From contig JAUCBJ010003002.1 of NCBI GenBank assembly GCA_032718475.1, positions 1 through 21,039 of the forward strand: a DNA stretch of 21,039 nt, read 5' to 3'. The DNA comes from Nemertoderma westbladi. Lineage: Eukaryota; Xenacoelomorpha; Nemertodermatida; Nemertodermatidae. This document shows positions 9,501 to 17,000 of this stretch, in pieces; the stretch's first letter is position 1, and the number at the start of each line of letters is the position of its first letter. A program made the translations under genes and the position numbers. The notes beneath the pieces are model-generated. The model saw only the letters and a list, made by a program, of their open reading frames with translations. It did no database searches and was not told where the DNA came from.

Positions 9501-10799
9501 TGCAGGCAGACACTGAAAATACTGAAATACAAGAGCGCACGCCACAAATCACAAAACCGCCAAGCACTATTATATTATATTTTTTCATAGACTTTATTAT
9601 CTAAAAATATGCGAGTAACTACTACTGAAAGGTTCTACATGAAGTAGGGAGGTAGTAGTACAAGTCGGGGTGCGTGGGGGGTGAATGTGCCCGATTACAA
9701 ATAGTTATAAGTGGTGTGTACGAAAGTAATTAATCGGTATTCCTGTTTTCATATAAACAATAATGTCTACAAACTGTGAGCTGCATTAGCAATGTCTCCA
9801 AGGAATGAGGCTTAAGCGAAAGGGTTTGATTGTTTTTATACATGACCTACTTTAGACAGAGTATGTGGGGCGAGCCACGAGGTGAGCGAAGCCTTACCAT
9901 GTTGGTGCCATTGGCGAGTTGTCTGTCGTTGTCGTCGTCGTCTGTCGTAAATTTTTGATCGCTAATAACTCCGTTATTCCTTGATGATTCATAGTTCATA
10001 ATTCATTTCGTTTATTGTTTTGGTTATAATAACGTGTCACTCTTAACGCACGCGTGGGATATTATTACACTGTATACCATGTCTGTTTTGAAAATACAGT
10101 TTGTTCTGGGCGCCAGGTGTCTTCACAAGGTGTCTGCACCAGGTGTCTGCTTAACGTTTACACCAACAATAGTTCTAGTCCATCGTTACCCATAATATAA
10201 ATATAGCTTTATTTAGTTTTGACATGGAACCCCCCCGCCCCGCACCCCGCATTTTTCTACAAATCGTTATCAAATTGCTTGAAGTTTGAAAGACAACTAT
10301 TTCCACGTCCTTTTTGATTGGCCCCTTTAATTAACAAAATAATGTTTAATGTTTCAGGTTTATTTGGGTATCCAATGAAGAAATTGAAAAAACTGAGATG
10401 GAATTAGAAAGTGGCAGGTATCAGACAGCACAACCAATTCCAGGTACTCGTAGCTTCCATTGCTTCAGCGTTACTCCAGAGTCTCAGCTACAATGTAAAA
10501 TTACTTCAGACTCAACAAGAAGTAATTACTTCAATATGACAACTGGAACTGGTTGTTTAACCGTGTCGACCGGTCAGTGGGTTTTGGTCAAATATGACGA
10601 CGAGAACTACCCCGGGAAAGTCCTGGAAACCGACAGCACCCACGTGAAAGTGACAACAATGATTCGGAGTGGACCGTGGTATTACCGCTGGCCAAATCAT
10701 GATGACACATTAAAATATCTTTGTGAAGATATTTTAATGGTCCTCAAGGAACCTTGCCCTATTGGAAAGCGTGGTCAGTTCCAATTTAGTGAACTGTAA
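6521..10799 (+). CDS. DDE-like transposase, three exons, 872 aa, intact
   Basis: Exons are 6521-8478, 8955-9173 and 10358-10799. Donors are CAG|GTTAAT and TTGT|GTTAGT, acceptors TTTTAG and TTTCAG, and both junctions are phase 2, so the joined frame has no stop. In order: a Cys/His-rich N-terminus (C57, H59/H60, C75, C76, H82, C117-x2-C120); an acidic then basic stretch (~155-230), the latter a likely nuclear signal; an HTH-like segment (~285-305); a conserved-looking block with THNVCVCMHH (412-421) and C454, C459, C462; DFAENY with D552; YFTDGAGGQYKNR with D644; HGKSPCDGIGG (679-689) with E669 and D685 as third-acid candidates; and an SH3/chromo-like module from ~798. DFAENY, DGAGGQYKNR and SHGKxxCDGxGG are what I recall from multicopy uncharacterised proteins of cnidarians and other invertebrates. 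The catalytic triad and superfamily are inferred, not proven. The stop codon lies inside the right TIR. Exon 1 is strongly coding throughout, and no upstream exon is evident. Confidence 0.85.
8557..8626 (+). repeat. Dispersed short repeat shared with 12066-12118
   Basis: GATAGGGGGGA, then CAACCC, TCCAGAGGA and a later AACAGCT occur in the same order here and at 12066-12118, with the intervening bases diverged. It is a small fragment of a dispersed family whose identity I cannot give. Confidence 0.5.
8809..8933 (+). mobile_element. 5'-truncated LINE 3' end with (TAG)n tail
   Basis: Nearly identical to the last ~100 bp of the LINE at 17498-18297, including the end of its reading frame (ANVMGDRELWR ... 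TQHS, stop) and the GCAGCTGCAATGCAGCATGCCGATCC 3' UTR segment, then a TAG trinucleotide tail (8911-8933). It inserted inside intron 1 of the transposase and does not disturb the splice sites. Confidence 0.8.
9284..10170. mobile_element. Non-autonomous inverted-repeat element carrying 12-bp minisatellite
   Basis: 9284-9312 and 10142-10170 are inverted copies of ATTGTTGG(T)TGTAAACG then TTAAGCAGACAC, with one 1-bp difference in length. A weaker outer match (ATGGGTAA at 9228-9235, TTACCCAT at 10186-10193) suggests the real ends may be ~9228 and ~10196. Internal DNA has no gene: it holds the 12-bp array next to the left end, a few inverted 12-bp units at the right end, and the 17-mer at 10009-10025. 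No clear target duplication was found. Confidence 0.6.
9305..9515 (+). repeat. 12-bp minisatellite, unit GGTGCAGACACT
   Basis: About 15 units of GGTGCAGACA(C/G)(T/C) with small indels and substitutions. Open frames on both strands through it are a by-product of a repeat length divisible by three and are not annotated as genes. The unit is closely related to that of the array at 20167-20461. Confidence 0.85.
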
Positions 10800-11968
10800 T
10801 AATGCTGTGTTACATATGACTATGTTTCTAAAGTTAATTGATTATGTATTAATTATTCTAATAATAGTCTTTATTCACTAGTATTTATTTACTTTAGTAT
10901 TTCACTTTATTCTTTATTGGCTGTACATAAATTTCCGAAATAAAGTTACAAACATGTAAGCATGACCAGAAATGAGTTATTGAGATATTCGTTAACGAAA
11001 TGAGTTAAAAAGCCTTCCTTTCATTAATTTGTTATAATAAATATGAAATGTAAACATAGGATGACCAAGCTAAACCAGGACTTGGTCTATGTCCCATTGA
11101 GGAAAGCCATACCCCATTCTCCCATATAACTTGAGTTGGCCTACTCTGCATAGAGAGAGAGACGGCAGCTCTACTATACCTACCCTATAGGCATCCCGCT
11201 GTTGTTAGTCCCTGCCAATCACTAGCCCAGTTACCTTTGAGCTGCAACATGCCGACAAACCACCAAGTCTTACAAAGATATCTTAAGAGATTAAATTCGG
11301 TTAGTTTCTGCTAAAATTAATTCTTAAATTACAAAAGAACTAATAATGGGCCAAACTTCAAATTTTCAGGATTAATTTATATTTGTATAAGGAGTTAGTT
11401 TTGAGTTTTTCAACGCTTAAATATTTTGTAGACCATTTTTAATTTTTGTAATTTTCGCTGATTTCGTACTTTTTAAACTGAACTAGCGACAACATTTTTT
11501 TCTGTTTTAGAAAAAATAACTGACTAGAAGTACAAATGACACGTTAAATTATAAATTCAAACCATTGTTTTTATTTTATTTCGATGTGGGCTGTTTAAAT
11601 TAAGGTTTTAAATTTGTCTTATTTTGAAATTTTCACTAATTTTTTACCAAATTCAAAGTGCTTTACTTCTTGGTCTACAAATTGGGCAAGTCGTAATTCT
11701 TTGTATACTATTTAAAATGCTATCCATGTTTACTATAAACTTGTTTTTAGCAATGTCCCGGCATGTAGACCATAAATAATTTGAATTTAATTTGGACTGA
11801 ATTTCTGGAATTTCCAACTTTGACCAGCCATAACTTCTGATCTAATAATTAAAATCAACTAAAATTTTCAGCGATTTATATTAACATTATTTGCAACATA
11901 TAAAATAATTTTGAACCAAATCTCAGAGATAGTGCCACCGACATTTGTCGATTTTGGCTGGAATGACT
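10785..11968. repeat. Right terminal inverted repeat of the 8 kb transposon (~1.18 kb)
   Basis: Reverse complement of 3982-5040, with an extra 99-bp segment bounded by TGACC repeats (10963 and 11062) and some extra AT-rich bases near 10880. Its inner end overlaps the last codons and stop of the transposase (stop 10797-10799). Confidence 0.88.
10939..10944 (+). terminator. Candidate polyadenylation signal AATAAA for the transposase
   Basis: AATAAA lies 140 nt after the transposase stop, inside the right inverted repeat. A second AATAAA is at 11036-11041, within the 99-bp segment absent from the left repeat. The choice between them cannot be made from sequence. Confidence 0.4.
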
Positions 11969-11974
11969 CCAGAG
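11969..11974. repeat. Target-site duplication CCAGAG, right copy
   Basis: Perfect match to 3976-3981, directly adjacent to the last base of the right inverted repeat. Confidence 0.85.
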
Positions 11975-12062
11975 CTCGCTCCGGCAACTATTTTACCAGG
12001 GCCGGTCCAGAGCCGGACAGGGCAACCCCGGCCCGGAGCCGGTGCTCTGGTTGAACAATAAT
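11975..12062. repeat. CCGG-rich sequence ending in the right 16-bp inverted repeat
   Basis: GC-rich units such as GGCCGGTCCAGAGCCGG resemble, on the opposite strand, the CCGG-rich stretch at 3178-3240. 12047-12062 is the exact inverse of 3148-3163. This is probably the right part of the older element interrupted by the 8 kb transposon. Confidence 0.5.
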
Positions 12063-12065
12063 ACT

Positions 12066-12118
12066 GATAGGGGGGAGGGGGGATGGAATATTCAACCCCA
12101 TCCAGAGGATAACAGCTT
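12066..12118 (+). repeat. Dispersed short repeat shared with 8557-8626
   Basis: Carries GATAGGGGGGA, CAACCCCA, TCCAGAGGA and AACAGCT in the same order as 8557-8626. No coding function is visible. Confidence 0.5.
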
Positions 12119-12206
12119 ATTACTTCCAAAATTAAAAGTGGCATATTAACCCTAGCCCATCCATACCCCTTCCGTGCTAGTTATGAAGTGTACTGTGCTC
12201 GCTTAC

Positions 12207-12317
12207 CGCGCAAAATCGGCAATTTTCTGTAACATTTGTATGTCCAGGACTCCCATGGTAGCAACTCAAACTAAATCCAACTACAACAAATGATGCAAAT
12301 ACCAACAATTTCAACAT
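12207..12317 (-). CDS. Ly6/uPAR-type three-finger protein, signal-peptide exon
   Basis: The first 37 codons of the gene completed at 2463-2287. Starting at the Met at 12317-12315, the product opens with Lys followed by a hydrophobic run (LLVFASFVVVGFSLS), a textbook signal peptide, and then SCYHG, the usual LxCY-like opening of the mature three-finger domain. Two more cysteines follow (ENCRFC). The exon ends TGCGCG|GTAAGC at 12207/12206, a strong phase-0 donor matching the phase-0 acceptor at 2464/2463. A farther in-frame Met at 12362 would put a charged segment ahead of the signal peptide and is less likely. An NVT sequon in the mature part could be glycosylated. In the other direction the frame stops shortly after the donor, as expected for an intron. 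Confidence 0.75.
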
Positions 12318-12632
12318 TTTCTTAGAAAAGTTATTTGTAACCAAACAGTATTTAACAAACAAAATAATTTATGTAAGAAAACGAGGGTTTGGTCGATATG
12401 TATATATATGGGGTATGTATGTATATACAGTAGGATAAATGCAGTAGTGTGGTGTGGAGTGTATAACTGTAGCCATGTTATGTGCATATGTGCTGTATAA
12501 ACGTGCTGTAGGAAATGTCATCGAGTGGTACACATTGGTATTATTTAATAATCGTAAATCATTACCCGTACCCGAGCCTACAATCCTATGTAGCAACAAT
12601 TTTATGGGGTGACAACATTAGAGTAGTGCTCA
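12318..12632 (-). promoter_or_regulatory. Upstream region of the Ly6-like gene
   Basis: AT-rich, with a TATATATAC stretch on the minus strand near 12410-12395, about 80-90 nt before the ATG, which could be a TATA element. A 76-codon minus-strand frame (12369-12599) has no recognisable content. An upstream non-coding exon cannot be excluded. Confidence 0.3.
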
Positions 12633-12732
12633 TACACTGTAAAAAATAAATAGCCTTTTCACCATAAAAAGGTCGCGTATAGCCCTGCTGCACTTCATTT
12701 ACGGTAAAAGGTATTAAACAAATTAATGCAAA

Positions 12733-12986
12733 GGCCATAAATAATATATGGCAAAAGCTGGTTTATTTCTTGTGATTCACCATAAAATATTTACGGCAAA
12801 ATAGGAGCTGCTCTGCTATAATATAGGCGGTAAACCTCTATAATAAAGTTATGGCGAAAATCAGTGGATTTCCTGGTTCGCCATAAAATAATTATGGTGA
12901 AATTGACCCTGCTGTTCTTTAGTCCACCATGGAACATGTTATGGCTAAAATACGTTTATATCTGGTGATTCACCATGTACATGCTA
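12733..12986. repeat. Subterminal array of CCATAA-n-TTATGG palindromes, ~45 bp period
   Basis: Imperfect palindromes start near 12733, 12778, 12838, 12879, 12924 and 12970; most steps are 41-46 bp (one of 60). The best unit is CGCCATAAAATAATTATGG at 12879-12897. A near-identical unit in the same orientation is at 17212-17231. Such arrays are typical transposase-binding sites. Confidence 0.6.
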
Positions 12987-12998
12987 TGATTTTTGCTA

Positions 12999-13350
12999 TG
13001 GGGGTATTCCTGGTCACTGATTTCATTTCGAGGTCAGTTTTCACTTTTAGTGAAATCTAGTTTTTCTGTATGTCTCTCTGTCAGTCTTTCGGACTATCCG
13101 ACAATCTATCCGTCGAATATGAAGGTCACACCATCGAGGTAAAAGTTTAGTTATAGGGGTTTTCCTGTTCGCAGAATTCATTTCTATTGTCAGTTTTATC
13201 GTTTGATTCTATCTTTGTTTTTATCGTTTGTCTGTTTGACTGTCTGTTATATTTTGACAGACAGACATACAAACAGAAACGACAAGGCCAAATTTGAATA
13301 CTGACATCAGAAATGAAGTCACCGACCAAGAAAACCCATATAGGAATGTT
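12999..13350. repeat. Three related ~90 bp copies, two direct and one inverted
   Basis: A unit beginning TATGGGGGTATTCCTGGTCAC at 12998 recurs in the same direction at about 13155 and, inverted, ending near 13346. The last two face each other around ~13256 and form an imperfect foldback with TGTCTGT-rich arms. All are diverged. No gene is present, and an 85-codon minus-strand frame crossing it is a by-product. Confidence 0.55.
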
Positions 13351-14192
13351 TTTTAGACAGATAGTATTCTTTTTATTGACGGGCAGACCGACAGTCCATC
13401 GCATAGAGAATCATTTCGAGAAGTATGACAGATCTTGCTATACCGTTTTCAAATTTGGAATCTTGATATAAATCTGCTCTAGCTAAAATATGGAAAACGT
13501 TTTTTTAAAACTAAATAAACTAATATTGCAATTCATTGTTAAACAAATTGACAAATAACATAGTAAACAATAACATGACAAATAACGTGCTAACAAATAT
13601 TGCAAAACATTGTTATTTCATGACTAATATTGAAAAACATTGTTCCTAAGTCGCCCAGCCTGAGAGTTTTTTATTACTTTATGGCCAGTTATCAAACTTG
13701 CAATAAACTCAAAAAAACCATTTGGGAAAACGAAATTAAAAGCGTAAATAAGGCCTAAAGTAAATAAAATAGCGTTGTCAAAGCCATCCATGACCTTTGC
13801 GATAGTGTGTCCCTCGAATGTTATTACGGTATTTATATATTCGTTTTCCTCAGGGTCGAATACGACAATCAGTTTAATTGGTTACCCAGTTACAGTAACG
13901 GCCTCAACATTGTCCGATGTAGAGTCAACATTGTCCTGCCAAACGGTTGTCGGTTGTCGTAGCTCCGAAGTGTCATCATCATCTTCATCCCCAAGTAATA
14001 AAGATGCCTCTTCCTGATGAACATGAATAACAACAATTAATGTTATGAAGTTGTATTAAATAAGGGGGGTGCGTGTGGGTACACCTCCTTCGGTAAAATT
14101 TTCACATTTTCGGTTTTTATTTCATCATATGCAGAATTTAATGACGATTTCAAATCTTCAAAATTATTATCAAGATCTTTTTAGCGATAACT

Positions 14193-14283
14193 TTCTTTCT
14201 AACAGTTTGTCCATCGAAATTTAAGAAGACATTTATAGTATAAATGTCTTCTTAAATTTCGACGGACAAACTGTTAGAAAGAA
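14193..14283. repeat. Near-perfect palindrome, 45-bp arms, 1-base spacer
   Basis: 14193-14237 and 14239-14283 are reverse complements at 44 of 45 positions, and the single mismatch would be a G-U pair in RNA. It lies in the second intron of the SAMD3-like gene. The one-base spacer is too tight for an ordinary microRNA precursor. It may be a tiny foldback or a template-switch product. Confidence 0.85.
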
Positions 14284-14502
14284 TATGTATAAATTATACA
14301 AACAAACCGCCAGACAGACAAATTAGATATCCCCCCCCCCCCGTTACATTGATATCTCAACCGCACTGGAGACATAAACAAGTTAAAAATCCCGTAGGTG
14401 GGTTACCACACCTTAAGTGATAATAGTGACCTACAAAATAGATTATAGATCAAGATTACATAACGGTAGTGTATATTTATAAACCACCAATCAACAGCGT
14501 GG

Positions 14503-14652
14503 TCTAGTAAGTGGTGTGTGGTGACATCCCTGTGCTTTAAATCAGGAAGGCCTGGTTCGATCCCTAGATTAGGCAGCACAGTTTGGATATAAATGTGGTA
14601 AAGCTTAGGCCTATATAAAAAAAAAGCTAATATAAAAAATATATATAAACAT
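14503..14652 (+). mobile_element. tRNA-derived SINE
   Basis: An A-box-like GTGGTCTAGTAAG is followed by a perfect B box (GGTTCGATCCC, 14562-14572) at the spacing of a tRNA gene, then ~40 bp of body and an A-rich/AT-repeat tail (14618-14648). The tRNA stems are not complete, so it is a SINE rather than a tRNA. It lies in the second intron of the SAMD3-like gene, in the opposite orientation. Confidence 0.6.
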
Positions 14653-15982
14653 AGCCTTCAACTCACCACTGGAAGAAAAGTGACTGAACCGCCTCCAAAA
14701 TACTCTCCCAATCCTAGAAGTATTCTCGCTCTCTCGTTAAATCCCCACTCACTAGCACGGGAAATTTCTCTTGATATGACCTCTTGCCTTGTCCTAGGCG
14801 TGACACCTTTGAATATTTTTACTATATTGACAATATGTGGATCAAATTGGGCGTAGCTTAGTTCCACGAGCGTTAGCATCTTGAACTCTTGTTTAACCTT
14901 GTGTACAAAGGAGAGAAGCAATGTATATATAAATGTAAATAAACAGCTAAAAAAAATGAACACTACTCTATCTTTACCTACTTCCTTTTCACAATTACCA
15001 TCTAATCGACCAGTAAGCAAACAATAGTCGTCATAAATTATGGATAATAGTTATATGGGAAAAATTCAACCTTAAGTCCTCAACTAACAATTTCCATCCG
15101 CAATAGTGCTGGGTACACTTTCAAAATATCCGCAACCGACGGTGATTCGGATACAACATATTCTCACCTTCTTGAATACGTTGCAGCCATTGCTGTAATT
15201 AGTGATGGCAGAGACGGCTGATCATCAGCCATGGCAGCCATAGCCTGGTCTTCCTCTATAAGCGATGTGGGTTTTCCTGGAAGAAAATTCACTACACCAA
15301 GTTTTCCTTTTTTAATGCCTTTGTTGGGACTCACACCTTTCCGTTTTCCGGCATTGACGCTTACTTCAGGTACTCCTAATTGCACCATCTCTCGCCTGTA
15401 GTCGGACATCCGACTTTGTAATTTTAGTACCCAAAGTTGAATCCCTGTTTTATCGAGAGGATCTTTCGATTTAAGTACAGGAAATTTCTCAACCAACAAC
15501 CCTGCCACAAATTCGAATTGGTATTGCTTTGGATATGGGGCGAATTTAAACATTTCCTGCACCAGTGGGGTCAACAAGGAAGACTTTAGTTTCTTCATAC
15601 ATACTAGTTCCGAAACCTCTTTGAGGCCATCTATCCGCTTCACCACATCCAGCCCGTAGTCTGGAAAAGAAAATGTACATTCAAAGGCTGCCGAAGTATG
15701 CTGCCGAAGGCCGAGCCTGAGACTATCCAATGGGCGAGCATCTTCCCCATGCGGATTTAGATTAACACTGCCACTAGCGATTGGAACATTGCCACTAGCA
15801 ATTGCGTCCTGTCGTGCCGACTTTACCAGCCACTGCTGAGCAACTTGGAATTTTAACGATAATAATGTCTCCTCAGGTATTAATTGAAGAACTTGTATAC
15901 TATTAATACCTGCATCTTTAAATTTATTAACAGTATCATCTGTAAATGAGTATCTTGCCAGGAACTCATTCCATGCATCCAT

Positions 15983-16255
15983 TATAAAGATAAACCTCAG
16001 AATATCATAAATATACAATGCAACAATAGTTTAAATTGATTACACGATACACATTCGGCCTAAGCTATATACAGACAGATTAATATCCCTGTATCCATGA
16101 TGAGGTAAAATTGTCACACACCAACAATATAGATGTTATTGTAAGTTTACACAACTGACTGCTTCCCCCAAGTTAAATATATGTTTATGCTTTCGTGGAA
16201 CTGTGGAATACAGAATGAATGACTTTTATGTTTATACCCATGTAAGGGGTAGTAA
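15983..16255. other. No gene; 5' flank of the SAMD3-like gene
   Basis: AT-rich, with no frame longer than noise. The promoter or an upstream exon of the SAMD3-like gene would be expected here, but I see no clear motif. Confidence 0.4.
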
Positions 16256-17000
16256 CCGCAGTCTGGCAGTACCGGTATCGAAATAATATAAACCTGTCTG
16301 CCGGTCCTTTCACCCTTTAGGCAGTTAGGCCTACCAGTCAGCTAGGGACGACATCACCTCACCTATGCCGGTACTACATTACCGGCACTTCGAACAGGCA
16401 GTAGGCAGACCAGACAGCCAGATTCAGACTACTGCTGTACTGTCTGACTCTGACTGTACTGCCTGACTGCTGTAACAGTCTGACAGTACCGCCGTCATGC
16501 CGTACCGGCATTATTAATTCTGTAAAATTAGGGTACCCATCATGCCCGTTGCCCAGGGTACCGGCAGACCGGTTCCGGTACCTTACCATATCACACTACA
16601 GCACTACCGGTCTGCTCTCTGCTCTGCTGGCTGGCTGGTTGCAGTAGTCCTACTGACCAGTAGTCCAGTAGACCGCTGACCGTTACATTGCTGCACTGTC
16701 TGACTGAATATGTCATCTGTCTGTCTGCAGTCTGTACAGCTGTATGCTGTAGGTTCAGACAATCAGACATTACAGCATTAGCTAGTAATAGCAGCTACCG
16801 GCAGACCGGTCAGCCGGTGACCGGTACAACTGTAGAACAGTAGAAGCCTACTCCTGCCCTGCGCCAGCAGTAGTTTCTATAATTATTGTAGGTATGCCTA
16901 CAGGAGTACAGCTGTACAGACGACAGAGGTAGATTAAGATATTTCTCTATTAGGCCTACTGCTGTACTGCATAGTAGCTACCGGTACAGCCAGACAGCTG
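16256..17000. repeat. Low-complexity CTGTCTGAC / ACCGGT / TAGGCCTAC-rich region
   Basis: Dense in short recurring words (CTGACTGCTGTAA at 16463-16475, ACCGG, CAGACAG, TAGGCCTAC). The same words make up the tandem units at 3235-3829, for example CTGACTGCTGTAA at 3417-3429. No clean tandem period is visible and no coding frame is convincing. It looks like a scrambled satellite-like family. Confidence 0.5.

Larger units (their letters stand above)
9174..10357 (+). other. Transposase intron 2
   Basis: GTTAGT (from 9174) to TTTCAG (ending 10357). Splicing turns ATT GT|G into Ile-Val and continues into FIWVSNEE without a stop. Most of it is an inverted-repeat element with minisatellite DNA. Confidence 0.8.
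3982..11968 (+). mobile_element. 8.0 kb DNA transposon, apparently autonomous, long TIRs and 6-bp TSD
   Basis: The element is 7987 bp. It has long terminal inverted repeats beginning AGTCATTCCAGCC, a perfect CCAGAG duplication, and one intact three-exon gene on the plus strand for an 872-aa DDE-like transposase. The outer ~110 bp of the two TIRs looks identical, so the insertion is young. Eukaryotic groups with 6-bp duplications include Polinton/Maverick (which also start AG) and IS3EU. Polinton is unlikely because no polymerase B, retroviral-type integrase, packaging ATPase or capsid gene is present. IS3EU-like, or an unlisted superfamily, is my guess from duplication length only. It sits in the intron of the Ly6-like gene, in opposite orientation, and itself contains younger or older insertions (5513-5866, 8809-8933, 9284-10170). 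Confidence 0.88.
2464..12206 (-). other. Large intron of the Ly6-like gene, filled with nested mobile DNA
   Basis: On the minus strand the intron runs from GTAAGC (12206) to TTTCAG (ending 2464). It is about 9.7 kb, of which nearly 8.0 kb is the DNA transposon at 3982-11968. The rest holds a tandem duplication, CCGG-rich sequence and short inverted repeats. The phase matches on both sides (0/0). A small extra exon inside cannot be excluded, but the cysteine set is already complete without one. Confidence 0.65.
13624..15982 (-). pseudogene. SAMD3-like (SAM-domain) gene, three exons, two in-frame stops
   Basis: Exons are 15982-15089, 14897-14667 and 14013-13624, all phase 0, with donors ATT|GTTAGT and GTG|GTGAGT and acceptors CACAAG and TTCATCAG. 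The reconstructed frame is 503 codons plus a terminal TAG. The N-terminal ~45 residues are SAM-like (FLARYSF ... INSIQVLQLIPEETLLSL). Then come the FPDYGLDVV block, YPKQYQFEFVAGLLVEKFPVL and a WVLKLQSRMSDYRRE block, TYSRR-EYVVSESPSVADIL, VKQEFKML, and a C-terminal IKLIVVFDPEE ... VMDGFDNAILFTLGL block. This order matches the multicopy SAMD3-like proteins of fish and invertebrates, whose molecular role is unsettled. TGA (15166-15164, likely from CGA) and TAA (13884-13882, possibly from CAA) interrupt otherwise intact exons. The Met at 15982 is chosen because it opens the SAM-like segment; another lies at 16018. Two stops without any frameshift indicate recent decay. Confidence 0.75.

Noticed and set aside
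9269-9590. Five overlapping frames on both strands around the intron 2 minisatellite
   Set aside because: Repeat-derived openness; the region is intronic to the transposase.
3982-11968. Polinton/Maverick identity
   Set aside because: AG ends and a 6-bp duplication fit, but at 8 kb there is no polymerase B, retroviral-type integrase, ATPase, protease or capsid frame, and the one gene is of another kind.
14193-14283. MicroRNA precursor
   Set aside because: The stem is almost perfect with a one-base spacer, leaving no hairpin loop of normal size.
14658-15020. Separate 120-aa gene
   Set aside because: Only 14897-14667 is coding; it is the middle exon of the SAMD3-like gene, and the rest of the frame is intron.
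15164-16018. A complete 284-aa SAM protein ending at 15164, or an intron starting at AAG|GTGAGA (15167)
   Set aside because: Family-like residues continue in the same frame straight past the TGA to a phase-0 donor at 15088, so the TGA is better read as a nonsense mutation.
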